Assembly (NCBI GenBank): GCA_030606485.1
Contig: JAUWGH010000001.1
Coordinates: 806,001-870,000 of the forward strand
Length of the DNA: 64,000 nucleotides
Source: Promethearchaeota archaeon
GTDB taxonomy: Archaea; Asgardarchaeota; Lokiarchaeia; Sigyniarchaeales; SOKP01
Direction: 5' to 3'
The position numbers were made by a program, and so were the translations under genes. Below, one piece after another: positions 36,796 to 45,940 of this stretch (position 1 is its first letter; each line of letters opens with the position of its first letter). The notes under the pieces are model-generated. The model saw only the letters and a program-made list of their open reading frames with translations, had not been told where the DNA came from and searched no databases.

Positions 36796-37998
36796 ATGAA
36801 GGGCATTAATTATCGATTCTATCCATTATGGTACTTGGCATTTATAAGAGTCGCTATTGGAATGATGATTGGATTGGCTACACCCTTATATTTTATTGAA
36901 GAAGGGCTAAATCCCGAGATCCTAGGCTTTCTTATCTCTGCAACCGCTTTAGCTTATTTGTTTTCACCCTTCCTTTTAAGAAATGTGCCAAAGAAAATAG
37001 GAATAAAAAAAAGCCTAATAATTTCAATGGTTGGAACTCTAATTGTGCAAATAGGATTTCAAATTTCAATGGATCCCTTAGTAGCATTCATTCTAAGATT
37101 TGCGGATGGAGTCTTTTTGGGGTTATTTTGGCCCGTTCTTCAGGGTTCGATTTCTATTATTTCAACCTATGAGGGTTTACGGGAAAATAATGAGTTAAAA
37201 GATAAGGTTATGAAACTTTATTCTATTTATTGGAATATAGGAGGTGTTTTCAGCTATGCAATAGGCACAATCGTTTTATTTTTTATTGATAATGTCCTTT
37301 TAATGTTTGATATTTCCTTAATTTACGCAATAATAGGCTTTATTTTAGTTTTTATTTTTGAAGAACCTAAATTTAATCTATCTAAAGAAAATTTTTCATT
37401 AAAACAAGAAAGATTAAAACCTAATTCTCAAAGAGAACATGTAAAATTTCCAATTTTTATTCCACTTTTTTTAATGGGGATATATGCGCTATTACTTAGT
37501 TCTGTTGGATATATTTATCCAGCAAAATCTGAATTTTTAAATTTTGCAATTTTTACAAATTACTTGTTCTTTTTCATCCGGCTCAGTGTGCAAGCTTTTT
37601 TAATTTCACAAACAATGCATTTATTAATTAATTCTTTTAAGAAGATAATGCCGTACCTCATGATAACTCTGAGTCTTTGTTTATTAATATGGGGGTTAAC
37701 CGAAAATCTCATTATATTTGGAATTTTATTTTTTACTTTTGGGTTATGTATCTCATTTTTCTACAGTTTTTCGTTCAAATTAGTAATTTTTCGTAATATT
37801 GCCGAAGATACAACAAAATATAGCATATATTTTGAAACTGCGGTCGGTATTTTCTTCTTTATTGGGCCGATATTAAGTGGTTTTTTAATCGCAATCGATT
37901 TTAACTTAGCGTTTTTTATTATGTCGTTTATTGCACTTCTTAGTCTCATTATTTATCTTTCATTGAAAAATAAAATTAAAAGTGAAAAGATTAAATAA
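36796..37998 (+). CDS. MFS-type transporter
   Basis: 400-residue polytopic membrane protein with about 12 hydrophobic helices, basic loop after helix 2 (NVPKKIGIKKS) and a central cytoplasmic loop (about 200-220). This is the layout of the major facilitator superfamily. The substrate is unknown; its place between the hydroxy-acid operon and acyl-CoA genes suggests uptake of an organic acid. ATG 36796 is the first standard start; an ATC at 36787 fits the Shine-Dalgarno better and would add three residues. Confidence 0.82.
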   Translation: MKGINYRFYPLWYLAFIRVAIGMMIGLATPLYFIEEGLNPEILGFLISATALAYLFSPFLLRNVPKKIGIKKSLIISMVGTLIVQIGFQISMDPLVAFILRFADGVFLGLFWPVLQGSISIISTYEGLRENNELKDKVMKLYSIYWNIGGVFSYAIGTIVLFFIDNVLLMFDISLIYAIIGFILVFIFEEPKFNLSKENFSLKQERLKPNSQREHVKFPIFIPLFLMGIYALLLSSVGYIYPAKSEFLNFAIFTNYLFFFIRLSVQAFLISQTMHLLINSFKKIMPYLMITLSLCLLIWGLTENLIIFGILFFTFGLCISFFYSFSFKLVIFRNIAEDTTKYSIYFETAVGIFFFIGPILSGFLIAIDFNLAFFIMSFIALLSLIIYLSLKNKIKSEKIK

Positions 37999-38158
37999 AC
38001 AGATAAACAATAAACCTAAGAAAAAGTGAAGATTAGAAATAATTTTAATTTTTAATGAGTTTTAGTGAGAATTTATAAGTAAAAGGTTTAAATATTCTTA
38101 GACTCATTTGTTAATTTATAAACAAGATTTTTTATAAAAAATAATAGAGTTGTAAATA

Positions 38159-38674
38159 ATGGGCGCTGGAAAAGGTTTAAGTATTTTAGCTGGAATTTTA
38201 ATCATAGTCGCTACTTTTGTATTATCTTGGTTTACAGTTGCTGGTCCCGAATATGCTTATGGTATTGGATTAGTAAAGAATATAATGGGAATGTTTACAG
38301 ATGCTGCAACTTTAGCAACTTCATGGGGGGTTGAAACATTTGTAATTTACATTGTAGCAATTGTGTATATTTTATTCTTGGTTTCTGGAATTTTAGTGCT
38401 AATCGGGGCAAAAGTTCGCGCACTGGCAATAATAGGAGCAATTGTACCTATACTTTTATGTTATGCGATCATAGCGGGTGCTTTTAATATTCCACCAGAT
38501 TTTTATCCTTATATTTCAGTATTTTTGGACTCTGAACCACTAGTTGCAGGTATTATTCCTTTCGATTTACCTTTAGCTCCTGCCAATGCATCAGCAACAG
38601 TATCTCTCGGGACTTATGTGCTTCTTGCAGGCGGTGTTTTAGGTCTTATTGGCGGAATTATGGGTCGAGATTAG
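38159..38674 (+). CDS. Small membrane protein with four transmembrane helices
   Basis: 171 residues, no family recognised. Hydrophobic helices are near 8-28, 62-85, 90-112 and 145-168. The segment between helices 3 and 4 (about 113-140) is Pro-rich and would lie outside. Gly- and Ala-rich helices resemble uncharacterised archaeal membrane proteins. It stands alone between the two MFS genes, which are oriented away from and toward it. Confidence 0.62.
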   Translation: MGAGKGLSILAGILIIVATFVLSWFTVAGPEYAYGIGLVKNIMGMFTDAATLATSWGVETFVIYIVAIVYILFLVSGILVLIGAKVRALAIIGAIVPILLCYAIIAGAFNIPPDFYPYISVFLDSEPLVAGIIPFDLPLAPANASATVSLGTYVLLAGGVLGLIGGIMGRD

Positions 38675-38742
38675 AAAATTTAAAATTTAAAATTTATTTT
38701 TTTCATTTTTACTCTTTGATAACATTCTCTTTAGGTTAAGGT

Positions 38743-40026
38743 CTAATTGTGATGTTTATGCTTAATTCGATTCATATAGATTTTTAAAAATATAAAAATT
38801 ATCAATCCAATTGAGCAAATGAACACCCCTGCAAAAAATGATACTTGATAGGCAAAAACTTCTTCTCTGCCTTCACTGATTAAAAAGTCAATTAGGGGTC
38901 CGGAGATAATGGTGCAAGCCAATCCCCAAGAAAGGAAAAACGTTGTGTTGTATACTGCAAATAACTTAGCTCGCTTTTTTGGGGGCATTAAAGCTGAGGC
39001 AATGGCATATGATGATGCCATAATTAAAACATCTGCAATTCCAATTAAAAAACTCCCTGTGAATATCAGCGGTAAATACATGGAAACAGCCGTAATTATA
39101 ATTGCAAGTATACCTATAAATGTTCCGAGGATTAAAGCAATCGCATGTCCTAATTTTTTGCTCAGTAATCCTGCAAAAAATCCAATCATTATATTTGCGA
39201 TTGAGCGAGTGTTTGCTATAAAACTTAGCAGAATACTATCTACTGCTAAACCAGACTCCAAGGTTAAAAATTGCGAATAAGTTGTCGCTATAGAATTTCT
39301 ACCGAAATTGATAAATATTAAAGCAATGATAAAAACTATAAAAATAGTTGTGTTTTTTTCACTATTCTGATTATTATTATTGGAGACAATCTCCAATTTT
39401 TCTATTGGATTAATTCCACCCTCTGGAGTGAATAACATGGGAATAGTGGATATAAACATAACAAAGGATGCAATAAAAAATAACGGTCCATTCCTAAATC
39501 CTAAACCATTGTCGTATAATAATCCACCAATTGAGATTCCAATTATACGCCCTACTCCTCCAAGACTAGTTAAGTTACCTATTATTCTGCTTCTATCTTT
39601 AAATGGGTAAATATCGGATAATAAAGCACTCCAACCAATATTGGACATGCTCCAAAAGATTTCTACACAAGCAAGTCCAATAATAATTACATACCCTGCA
39701 ATAAATAAATCGGCAATCGATGAATGAATAAACCAAACAGAAATAGTTCCAATGCCAGCCAAAACTTCACCCATTATAATTAATGTTCTACGTCGCTGAA
39801 ATTTATCGGATAATGGACCCCAAACAAGGTTCTGAAAGATTACACTCATTATCATGGGAAGAGTGGCATATAGGGTAGTCTCAGTTACAGACAGGTTCAA
39901 ATAAAATCTTAAATAAATAGATAAATAGGTGTAGAATAGCCCTCGTCTAAACATTGCAAGCATTTGAAAAGAGGTTAAACCAATAAATATGCGTGGTGAT
40001 GATATTTGATGTTTTTTAATTTCCAT
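38743..40026 (-). CDS. MFS-type transporter
   Basis: 427-residue polytopic membrane protein with about 12 helices. The MFS motif A-like loop between helices 2 and 3 is present (WGPLSDKFQRRRTL), and again a related loop in the second half (GLLSKKLGHAIAL). The middle loop (about 200-225) is Asn-rich and hydrophilic. It is not a close paralogue of the MFS protein at 36796. Divergent from the flavin-reductase gene. The substrate is unknown. Confidence 0.86.
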   Translation of the reverse strand: MEIKKHQISSPRIFIGLTSFQMLAMFRRGLFYTYLSIYLRFYLNLSVTETTLYATLPMIMSVIFQNLVWGPLSDKFQRRRTLIIMGEVLAGIGTISVWFIHSSIADLFIAGYVIIIGLACVEIFWSMSNIGWSALLSDIYPFKDRSRIIGNLTSLGGVGRIIGISIGGLLYDNGLGFRNGPLFFIASFVMFISTIPMLFTPEGGINPIEKLEIVSNNNNQNSEKNTTIFIVFIIALIFINFGRNSIATTYSQFLTLESGLAVDSILLSFIANTRSIANIMIGFFAGLLSKKLGHAIALILGTFIGILAIIITAVSMYLPLIFTGSFLIGIADVLIMASSYAIASALMPPKKRAKLFAVYNTTFFLSWGLACTIISGPLIDFLISEGREEVFAYQVSFFAGVFICSIGLIIFIFLKIYMNRIKHKHHN

Positions 40027-40173
40027 TTTTTGTTATATTAGTTAGTGTAGTGTTGTTTTTCTACTATAGTGTTTTGATATTTTGGAATTTTATTTAAATT
40101 TCTCTTTATAAAAAATAAAATTAAAAGTGATTAGAGAGTAATTAATACATAAAAATAAATAAGGTTAGAAAAT

Positions 40174-40650
40174 ATGGCAGAAAATCGAATTAAAATTGAT
40201 CCTTATGAACATATTGATAAATTTTTCACAAGAGCTTCATTATTGGCGACAATGAGTAAGGATGGAAAACCGAATGTAATGTCAATTCTTTGGAGGTCTA
40301 TAGGCGAATTGTGGATGTATCCAGTAATTACCGTAGCAGTTTCACCTTCCCGCTATAGTTATGAACTCTTAACAAAAGGGATTAGAGAGTTTACATTAAA
40401 CGTTCCTTCAGATAAGATAAGCTCTGCTATTGATATTTGTGGTACGTATTCAGGGAGAAATACTGATAAATTTAAACAAGCAAACTTAACTATAATTCCG
40501 GGAAAACGAGTTAAAGTTCCTACAATAAAGGATTGTGTGCTGAGTTATGAATGTAAAATAATTCACGAGACAGATTCAGGAAATATTGAACCACATCATT
40601 TATTTTTTGGTGAAATTCTTGCTGCTTATACTCTAAAGGAAGAGATTTAA
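40174..40650 (+). CDS. Flavin reductase-like / flavoredoxin-family protein
   Basis: 158-residue FMN-binding split-barrel protein. The strand ASLLATMSKDGKPNVMSI followed by the loop VSPSRYSYELL and the FTLNVPSDKI strand match the flavin reductase-like domain of archaeal flavoredoxins. Catalytic detail is not visible. It precedes the enoyl-CoA hydratase gene by 175 bases on the same strand and may hand electrons to or from the acyl-CoA pathway; that is inference. Confidence 0.78.
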   Translation: MAENRIKIDPYEHIDKFFTRASLLATMSKDGKPNVMSILWRSIGELWMYPVITVAVSPSRYSYELLTKGIREFTLNVPSDKISSAIDICGTYSGRNTDKFKQANLTIIPGKRVKVPTIKDCVLSYECKIIHETDSGNIEPHHLFFGEILAAYTLKEEI

Positions 40651-40825
40651 AGTATTATTTTTTTTTATAAATTCGTAATTATTCTTATATTAGTAATTTT
40701 CATTCACTTTTTTCGAAAATTGAGTTATCAATTTAAAAAAGCTTTTTATTTTTTTTCTCAAATTATTAACTGTATTCAAAAATGAATTAAAATATCAATA
40801 AATACAAAAAAAGTGTGTGATAAAT

Positions 40826-41653
40826 ATGGCAGAAGAAAAAAAATATGAGCATATTGTTATAGAAAGAGTATCTGATGGAAACTATGCTGTTATTAGTTTG
40901 AATCGTCCAGATAAGTTAAATGCACTCACTGCTCAAACATGTCGAGAAGTAGCCGATGCATTAGAAAGTATGGAAATGGACCCAGATATCCGATGTGTTG
41001 TCCTTAGAGGGACTAAAAATGTTACTAAAAAACCTGCATTCTCTTCAGGTGCTGATTTATCAGCAGGATTTGGTCCTGGATTAAACCCAAAAATTCCAAT
41101 GCATATGGATTATTCAATGTTTGATCGTCATAGAAGTTATTTACGAATCGAAGCCTTTCCAAAACCATTAATAGCTGCAGTAGATGGTTATGCTTTTGGT
41201 GGTGGTTGTGAATTAACTCTCGTTTGTGATTTGGTTATTGCATCAAAGAGATCGTTTTTTGGGTTTCCTGAGATAACTAGGGGTATTTTGCCTGCAAATG
41301 GTGGAACGCAAAGGATGGCACGGCATATCGGGTTAGGTAGAGCTAAATGGATGATTTACACGGGTGATAGATTTTCTGCAGAAACGATGTATGAATGGGG
41401 GTACGTTTCTAAGGTTGTAGATGATGACAAATTTGAAGAGGAAGTTCACAATTTGGCTTCAAAAATAGGAAAAGGGGCCACAACAGCTTATTATGTTATA
41501 AAGAAAGCTATGAACTATGGAACTCAGGCGCCTCATTATATTGGAATCAATTTTGAGCAATTAGGATTCGCTGTGAATTCTCAAGCAAGTGATGTAGTAG
41601 AAGGAGTTAATGCCTTTTTAAGGAGAAGAGAGCCTAACTTTAAGGGTATATAA
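40826..41653 (+). CDS. Enoyl-CoA hydratase/isomerase (crotonase family)
   Basis: 275 residues from ATG 40826, with TGTGA five bases upstream. Crotonase signatures are VISLNRPDKLNALT, the oxyanion-hole segment FSSGADLSAG, the FGGGCELTLVCDLVIAS helix and FGFPEITRGILPANGGTQR. Both Glu residues used for syn hydration are present (in GGCEL and in FPEI), so hydratase activity is expected: trans-2-enoyl-CoA to (S)-3-hydroxyacyl-CoA. The product is the substrate of the three dehydrogenases that follow. Confidence 0.9.
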   Translation: MAEEKKYEHIVIERVSDGNYAVISLNRPDKLNALTAQTCREVADALESMEMDPDIRCVVLRGTKNVTKKPAFSSGADLSAGFGPGLNPKIPMHMDYSMFDRHRSYLRIEAFPKPLIAAVDGYAFGGGCELTLVCDLVIASKRSFFGFPEITRGILPANGGTQRMARHIGLGRAKWMIYTGDRFSAETMYEWGYVSKVVDDDKFEEEVHNLASKIGKGATTAYYVIKKAMNYGTQAPHYIGINFEQLGFAVNSQASDVVEGVNAFLRRREPNFKGI

Positions 41654-41866
41654 GAAAATAAATGATTCTATAAAGAAAATTTGATTAATAAATTATTTTT
41701 TTCCTTTTTTTCATTTTGATTTTTATTTTTTTCTTAAAACTATTTTAAGGAAGATATTTCGTGGAGAAATATAATTAAATTTAAGATTTTAAAAATTCCA
41801 TTTTCAATTTCATTATATTCTTTGATCTTTTTAGAAATAAAATGTTAAAGATTAAAAAAAAAATAA

Positions 41867-41880
41867 GATATATTTATATG
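41867..41880 (+). promoter_or_regulatory. TATA-like element before the first 3-hydroxyacyl-CoA dehydrogenase
   Basis: ATATATTTATATG, 56-69 bases upstream of ATG 41936, in a 280-base intergenic region. It is a reasonable archaeal TATA box but sits in AT-rich DNA. The remaining intergenic sequence shows nothing else. Confidence 0.35.
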
Positions 41881-41935
41881 TCTTAAAAATAAAAAAAACT
41901 ATTTTATATTATAAAAAAAGGTTGAAATAGAGAAA

Positions 41936-43111
41936 ATGGTCGATGTAAAAAATATTGTTGTAGTTGGCAGCGGTCTTATGGGCAATGGAATTGCACAAGT
42001 AAGTTTAATGGCTGGCTATAATGTGACTTTAGTTGATGTTAAGGATGAATTTCTTGATAAAGCTTTTGCTAATATTGAAAAAGGTCTCAAAAAATCTGAG
42101 TCTAAGGGACAATTAGGTGAAGGAGTAACTGCTGACGCTCTCATGGCAAAATTGAACCGAACATTAGATTTGGCATCTGCTGTAAAGGATGCAGACTATA
42201 CAATCGAGGCAGTTGTCGAAAATATGAAAGTCAAAAAAGAAGTTTTTAAAACAATGGCAGAAAATTCTCCTGCACACTGCATTTTGGCAACGAATACTTC
42301 TACAATGAGTATTACTGAGATTGCGAAAGATTGTGGAAGACCTGAAAATGTCATCGGTATGCATTTTTTTAATCCCGTTCCTTTGATGCGATGTATTGAA
42401 GTAATTGCTGGTGAGAAAAGCTCTGAAGAAGCTATTGAGACAGGAATGGCTGTTTCAAATTCATTACCTTGTTTAAGAGGAAATAGATATGTCGCTAAAG
42501 TTTTAAAAGACAAGCCTGGATTTATCGTAAATAGAATGAACGCTCCTGGTCAAATATATTTAAGCTGGGTCTTTGATCAAGCCAAAGAGAAACAAATACC
42601 ATGGAACCAAATAGATGCTGATGGTGGGCATGCAATGCCGATGGGTCCATGCGAATTATGTGATTATGTTGGATTGGATACCATGCACCATGTAATGGAA
42701 TATTATTCAGAAACACTTTCACCCGATTTTAAACCAGGAAAGGTTCTCAATGAATTAGTTGAGGCAGGAAATCTAGGTGCTAAGACCGGTAAAGGCTTTT
42801 ATGATTGGTCTGGAGGAAGACCTAAAATTGACAAATCGCAGAAAGCAGGATTGTTTAACCTTCAAACTATGATTGCTATTATGTTAAACGAAGGTTGCAG
42901 GATTTTAGACGAAGGTGTGGCTTCTGGATTTAAAATCATTGATGATGCAAACATGGCAGGTATGAATATGCCTGGACCTTTTGGTGCTGGCAAAAAGAAT
43001 TTCGAAGCATGGTCAAAACTATTAGATGAAATAGCAGACAAGACGGGAAAGGAATATTTAAGGCCTTGTGAGCTTATGAAGTCAGGTGGCTTCGTGAAAA
43101 TGCGAAAATAA
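41936..43111 (+). CDS. 3-hydroxyacyl-CoA dehydrogenase, copy A
   Basis: 391 residues. The NAD-binding fold begins at IVVVGSGLMGNGIAQVSLMAG. The catalytic set is complete: Ser in TNTSTMS, the H-FFNP motif with Glu twelve residues later (HFFNPVPLMRCIEVI), and Asn in GFIVNRM. A C-terminal helical dimerisation domain follows with GAKTGKGFYDW. It oxidises (S)-3-hydroxyacyl-CoA to 3-ketoacyl-CoA with NAD. It is the first of three tandem paralogues and the one with the canonical HFFNP motif. All three end in the same (V/I)KMRK tail. Confidence 0.93.
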   Translation: MVDVKNIVVVGSGLMGNGIAQVSLMAGYNVTLVDVKDEFLDKAFANIEKGLKKSESKGQLGEGVTADALMAKLNRTLDLASAVKDADYTIEAVVENMKVKKEVFKTMAENSPAHCILATNTSTMSITEIAKDCGRPENVIGMHFFNPVPLMRCIEVIAGEKSSEEAIETGMAVSNSLPCLRGNRYVAKVLKDKPGFIVNRMNAPGQIYLSWVFDQAKEKQIPWNQIDADGGHAMPMGPCELCDYVGLDTMHHVMEYYSETLSPDFKPGKVLNELVEAGNLGAKTGKGFYDWSGGRPKIDKSQKAGLFNLQTMIAIMLNEGCRILDEGVASGFKIIDDANMAGMNMPGPFGAGKKNFEAWSKLLDEIADKTGKEYLRPCELMKSGGFVKMRK

Positions 43112-43205
43112 ATTATTAGAAAAATATTAAAATTTTTATTCATTTCTTTTTTTTCTTATTAAGCATTAATCTTCTTAATTAAATATTGGAAATTGTATAC
43201 AAATT

Positions 43206-44396
43206 ATGGTTGATATTAGCAATATTAAGACATTTGCAGTTATTGGTGCCGGTACTATGGGTCGAGAAATTACACAAGTAGCCCTCATGGCTGGCTTTGA
43301 GAAAGTCATATTGAACGATATTGAAAAGGATGTAATGAATAGAGCTGAAGAATATATTATCAATGGACTTAAAAGGCTTGAGGCTAAAAATAAATTAGGT
43401 GAGGGAGTTAGTACAGAAATGATCATGGCTAAATTAGTAAAAGAAACGGATTTAATAAAGGCAGTGTCAAATGCAGATTTCGTGGTTGAAGCGGTTCCCG
43501 AAATTATGAAGATAAAGCAAGAATTATTTGAAAAATTGGGTAAATTTTCAGCCGAACATGCAATTTTAGCATCAAATACATCAACTATGAGTATAACAAA
43601 AATAGGAGAACGTTCCGGAAAACCTGAAAAGGTAATAGGGATGCATTTCTTTATTCCTATTGTAGTCCTTAGGTTAATTGAATTAATTAAAGGAGAAAAA
43701 ACATCTCAAGAAACGATGGATATTAGTTATGGGGTTGGAATGAAATTGCCAGCCCTTAAGGGTAAAAGATTTATTGTTCAAATTGAAAAAGAAAGCCCAG
43801 GATTTATCGTAAATAGATTAACAATTGGAGGTAATATGTATTTAAATTGTGTTATTGATGAAGCATTCGAGAAAGGAATTCCATGGGAAGACGTTGATGC
43901 TGATGCTGGAGATTTAACACAATGGGGTCCTTTAGTAAAATTGGATTTTTTCGGCTTAGATGTAATAAATCATTGTCAAAAATATTTTGAATCTGTTCTC
44001 TCCCCAGATTTCAACCCAGGAAAAGTCATTACAAACCTTGTAAAAGAAGGCAATTTAGGAAGCAAAACTGGCAAGGGTTTTTATGAATGGACAGCAGATG
44101 GAAAACCTATAATAAAAAAGGGAAAAAAAATAGGGCTTTTTGATCTTGAAACTTATATGGCTGTTCAATTAAATGAAGGATGTAGATTATTAGAAGAAGG
44201 AATCGTTTCTGGATATAAAATAATTGATAACACAATATTAGCAGGTATGAATATGCCAGGTCCATTTAGTGCTGGGAAAAGAAATTATAAAAAATGGGCT
44301 GAATTGTTAGAACAATTAGCAAACAAGACGGGAAAAGAATATTTTAGACCTTGTACTCTGATGAAATCGGGTGGTTTTATTAAGATGCGAAAATAA
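43206..44396 (+). CDS. 3-hydroxyacyl-CoA dehydrogenase, copy B
   Basis: 396 residues, clearly a paralogue of copies A and C over the full length (same GAGTMGREITQVALMAG start, same GSKTGKGFYEW and FIKMRK end). Catalytic Ser (SNTSTMS), His, Glu twelve residues later and Asn (GFIVNRL) are kept, but HFFNP has become HFFIP. The Asn-to-Ile change lies next to the catalytic His and may alter substrate range. It starts 94 bases after copy A. Confidence 0.9.
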   Translation: MVDISNIKTFAVIGAGTMGREITQVALMAGFEKVILNDIEKDVMNRAEEYIINGLKRLEAKNKLGEGVSTEMIMAKLVKETDLIKAVSNADFVVEAVPEIMKIKQELFEKLGKFSAEHAILASNTSTMSITKIGERSGKPEKVIGMHFFIPIVVLRLIELIKGEKTSQETMDISYGVGMKLPALKGKRFIVQIEKESPGFIVNRLTIGGNMYLNCVIDEAFEKGIPWEDVDADAGDLTQWGPLVKLDFFGLDVINHCQKYFESVLSPDFNPGKVITNLVKEGNLGSKTGKGFYEWTADGKPIIKKGKKIGLFDLETYMAVQLNEGCRLLEEGIVSGYKIIDNTILAGMNMPGPFSAGKRNYKKWAELLEQLANKTGKEYFRPCTLMKSGGFIKMRK

Positions 44397-44495
44397 AAAG
44401 ATTAAATAATTGCAAAAGCATAATCAATTTTATTTGAATAGTTTAATTTAACGATTTTTAATAAAGAAAAGAACTTCAACTAGAGGGGAAAAAAG

Positions 44496-45683
44496 ATGGT
44501 AGATATTAGCCATATTAAAAATATTGTTGTGATTGGAGCTGGTATTATGGGTCTCGGTATCACTCAATCTGCATTATGGGGTGGTTTTGAGAAGGTTGTC
44601 TTGAATGATATCAAAAAGGAATTCATTGATAATGGAGTTAAAAAGATTGAAGAGGGGTTGAAAAAATCCGAATCTAAAGGAAAATTAGGGGAAGGGATTA
44701 TTACTGATGCACTTATGCCAAATCTGATTAAAGAAGTGGATCTCGTAAAAGCTATTGCAGACGCTGATTTTATATTTGAAGTAGTTACTGAGGATTTGAA
44801 AATTAAACAACAATTATATAAAAAATTAGGTGAAAATTCTCCTGAACATACTATTTTCGCATCAAATACCTCAACTATAAGAATTACAGAATTGGGAGAA
44901 GCTTCAAATCACCCTGAACAAGTAATAGGGATGCACTTTTTCCTACCTCCATATCGTCAAAGAGGGATAGAAATAATGAAAGGTGAAAAAACTTCTGATG
45001 AAACTATGGAAATTGGTGTGGCTGTTGGCCAAAAATTACCATGTCTTGATGGGAAAAGAGTGATTGCTCAACTTGAAAAAGAAAGTCCAGGATTTATTGT
45101 AAATAGGCTACTTTTATCCGCCCAAATTTATTTTAATTGGATTCTTGATCAAGCAGAAGAAAATAAGATTTCATGGGAACAAATTGATGCAGATGCAGGT
45201 GATTTAATATTAATTGGTCCATGTGAATTATCTGATTATCTAGGATTAGACACTTCTTATAATAGTATGAAATCATTTGAAACAATACTTTCTCCAGATT
45301 TTGCTCCTGGAGAAGTCCTCACAAAATTGGTCTCAGAGGGACATTTTGGAAAAAAAACCGGGAAAGGCTTCTATGATTGGATTGAAGGAAAACCCAAAAT
45401 AGATAAATCAAAAAAGGCAGGATTTTTTAATCCAGAAGTGATGATGGCTATTCAATTAAATGAGGGGTGTAGGCTTTTAGAAGAGGGAGTTGTTAAGGGA
45501 TACAAGATTATTGATGATATTATGTTAAGTGGTACTAGCATGCCCGGTCCATTCAGCGCTGGTAAAAGAAATTATGAAAAATGGTCTCATATGTTAAATA
45601 AATTAGCGACCCAGATTGGAAAAGAATATCTTAGACCTTGTAAATTATTAAAGTCTGGAAATTTTATTAAAATGAGAAAATGA
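44496..45683 (+). CDS. 3-hydroxyacyl-CoA dehydrogenase, copy C
   Basis: 395 residues, third tandem paralogue. NAD fold GAGIMGLGITQSALWGG; Ser in SNTSTIR; His and Glu kept in HFFLPPYRQRGIEIM, again without the HFFNP Asn; Asn in GFIVNRL. GAGGGG lies seven bases before the ATG. It ends FIKMRK-TGA at the position where copies A and B have TAA, which shows that TGA is a stop in this genome. The substrate probably differs from that of copy A. Confidence 0.9.
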   Translation: MVDISHIKNIVVIGAGIMGLGITQSALWGGFEKVVLNDIKKEFIDNGVKKIEEGLKKSESKGKLGEGIITDALMPNLIKEVDLVKAIADADFIFEVVTEDLKIKQQLYKKLGENSPEHTIFASNTSTIRITELGEASNHPEQVIGMHFFLPPYRQRGIEIMKGEKTSDETMEIGVAVGQKLPCLDGKRVIAQLEKESPGFIVNRLLLSAQIYFNWILDQAEENKISWEQIDADAGDLILIGPCELSDYLGLDTSYNSMKSFETILSPDFAPGEVLTKLVSEGHFGKKTGKGFYDWIEGKPKIDKSKKAGFFNPEVMMAIQLNEGCRLLEEGVVKGYKIIDDIMLSGTSMPGPFSAGKRNYEKWSHMLNKLATQIGKEYLRPCKLLKSGNFIKMRK

Positions 45684-45732
45684 GTAGTTAGAGAACTTAT
45701 TTTATTCAGAGAGAATTTATCGATATTATTAG

Positions 45733-45882
45733 TTATTCTATTGCTGCAGTAGCTCCTTTTTGCAAGATACCTCTGATTTTTTCAGCATCTTTAAGAAAAA
45801 TTTTAAATTTAAATTTATTTACTAAGGTTTTTTCTAACAAATAAATTTGGAGATTTAGGACCAAATTAAAAAATAATACCAA
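45733..45882 (-). CDS. Possible 49-residue small protein or gene remnant
   Basis: TTG 45882 to TAA 45733-45735 on the minus strand. The hydrophobic start is followed by a Lys-rich segment and the regular-looking end FLKDAEKIRGILQKGATAAIE. It lies downstream of, and on the same strand as, the SDR gene. No Shine-Dalgarno is visible and no family is recognised. It could be the decayed end of a lost gene. Confidence 0.28.
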   Translation of the reverse strand: MVLFFNLVLNLQIYLLEKTLVNKFKFKIFLKDAEKIRGILQKGATAAIE

Positions 45883-45940
45883 TTAGAAAGTTTTTTAAAA
45901 ACGCTAATAAAGGAAAAAATAAAAAAAATTGTTAAATATT

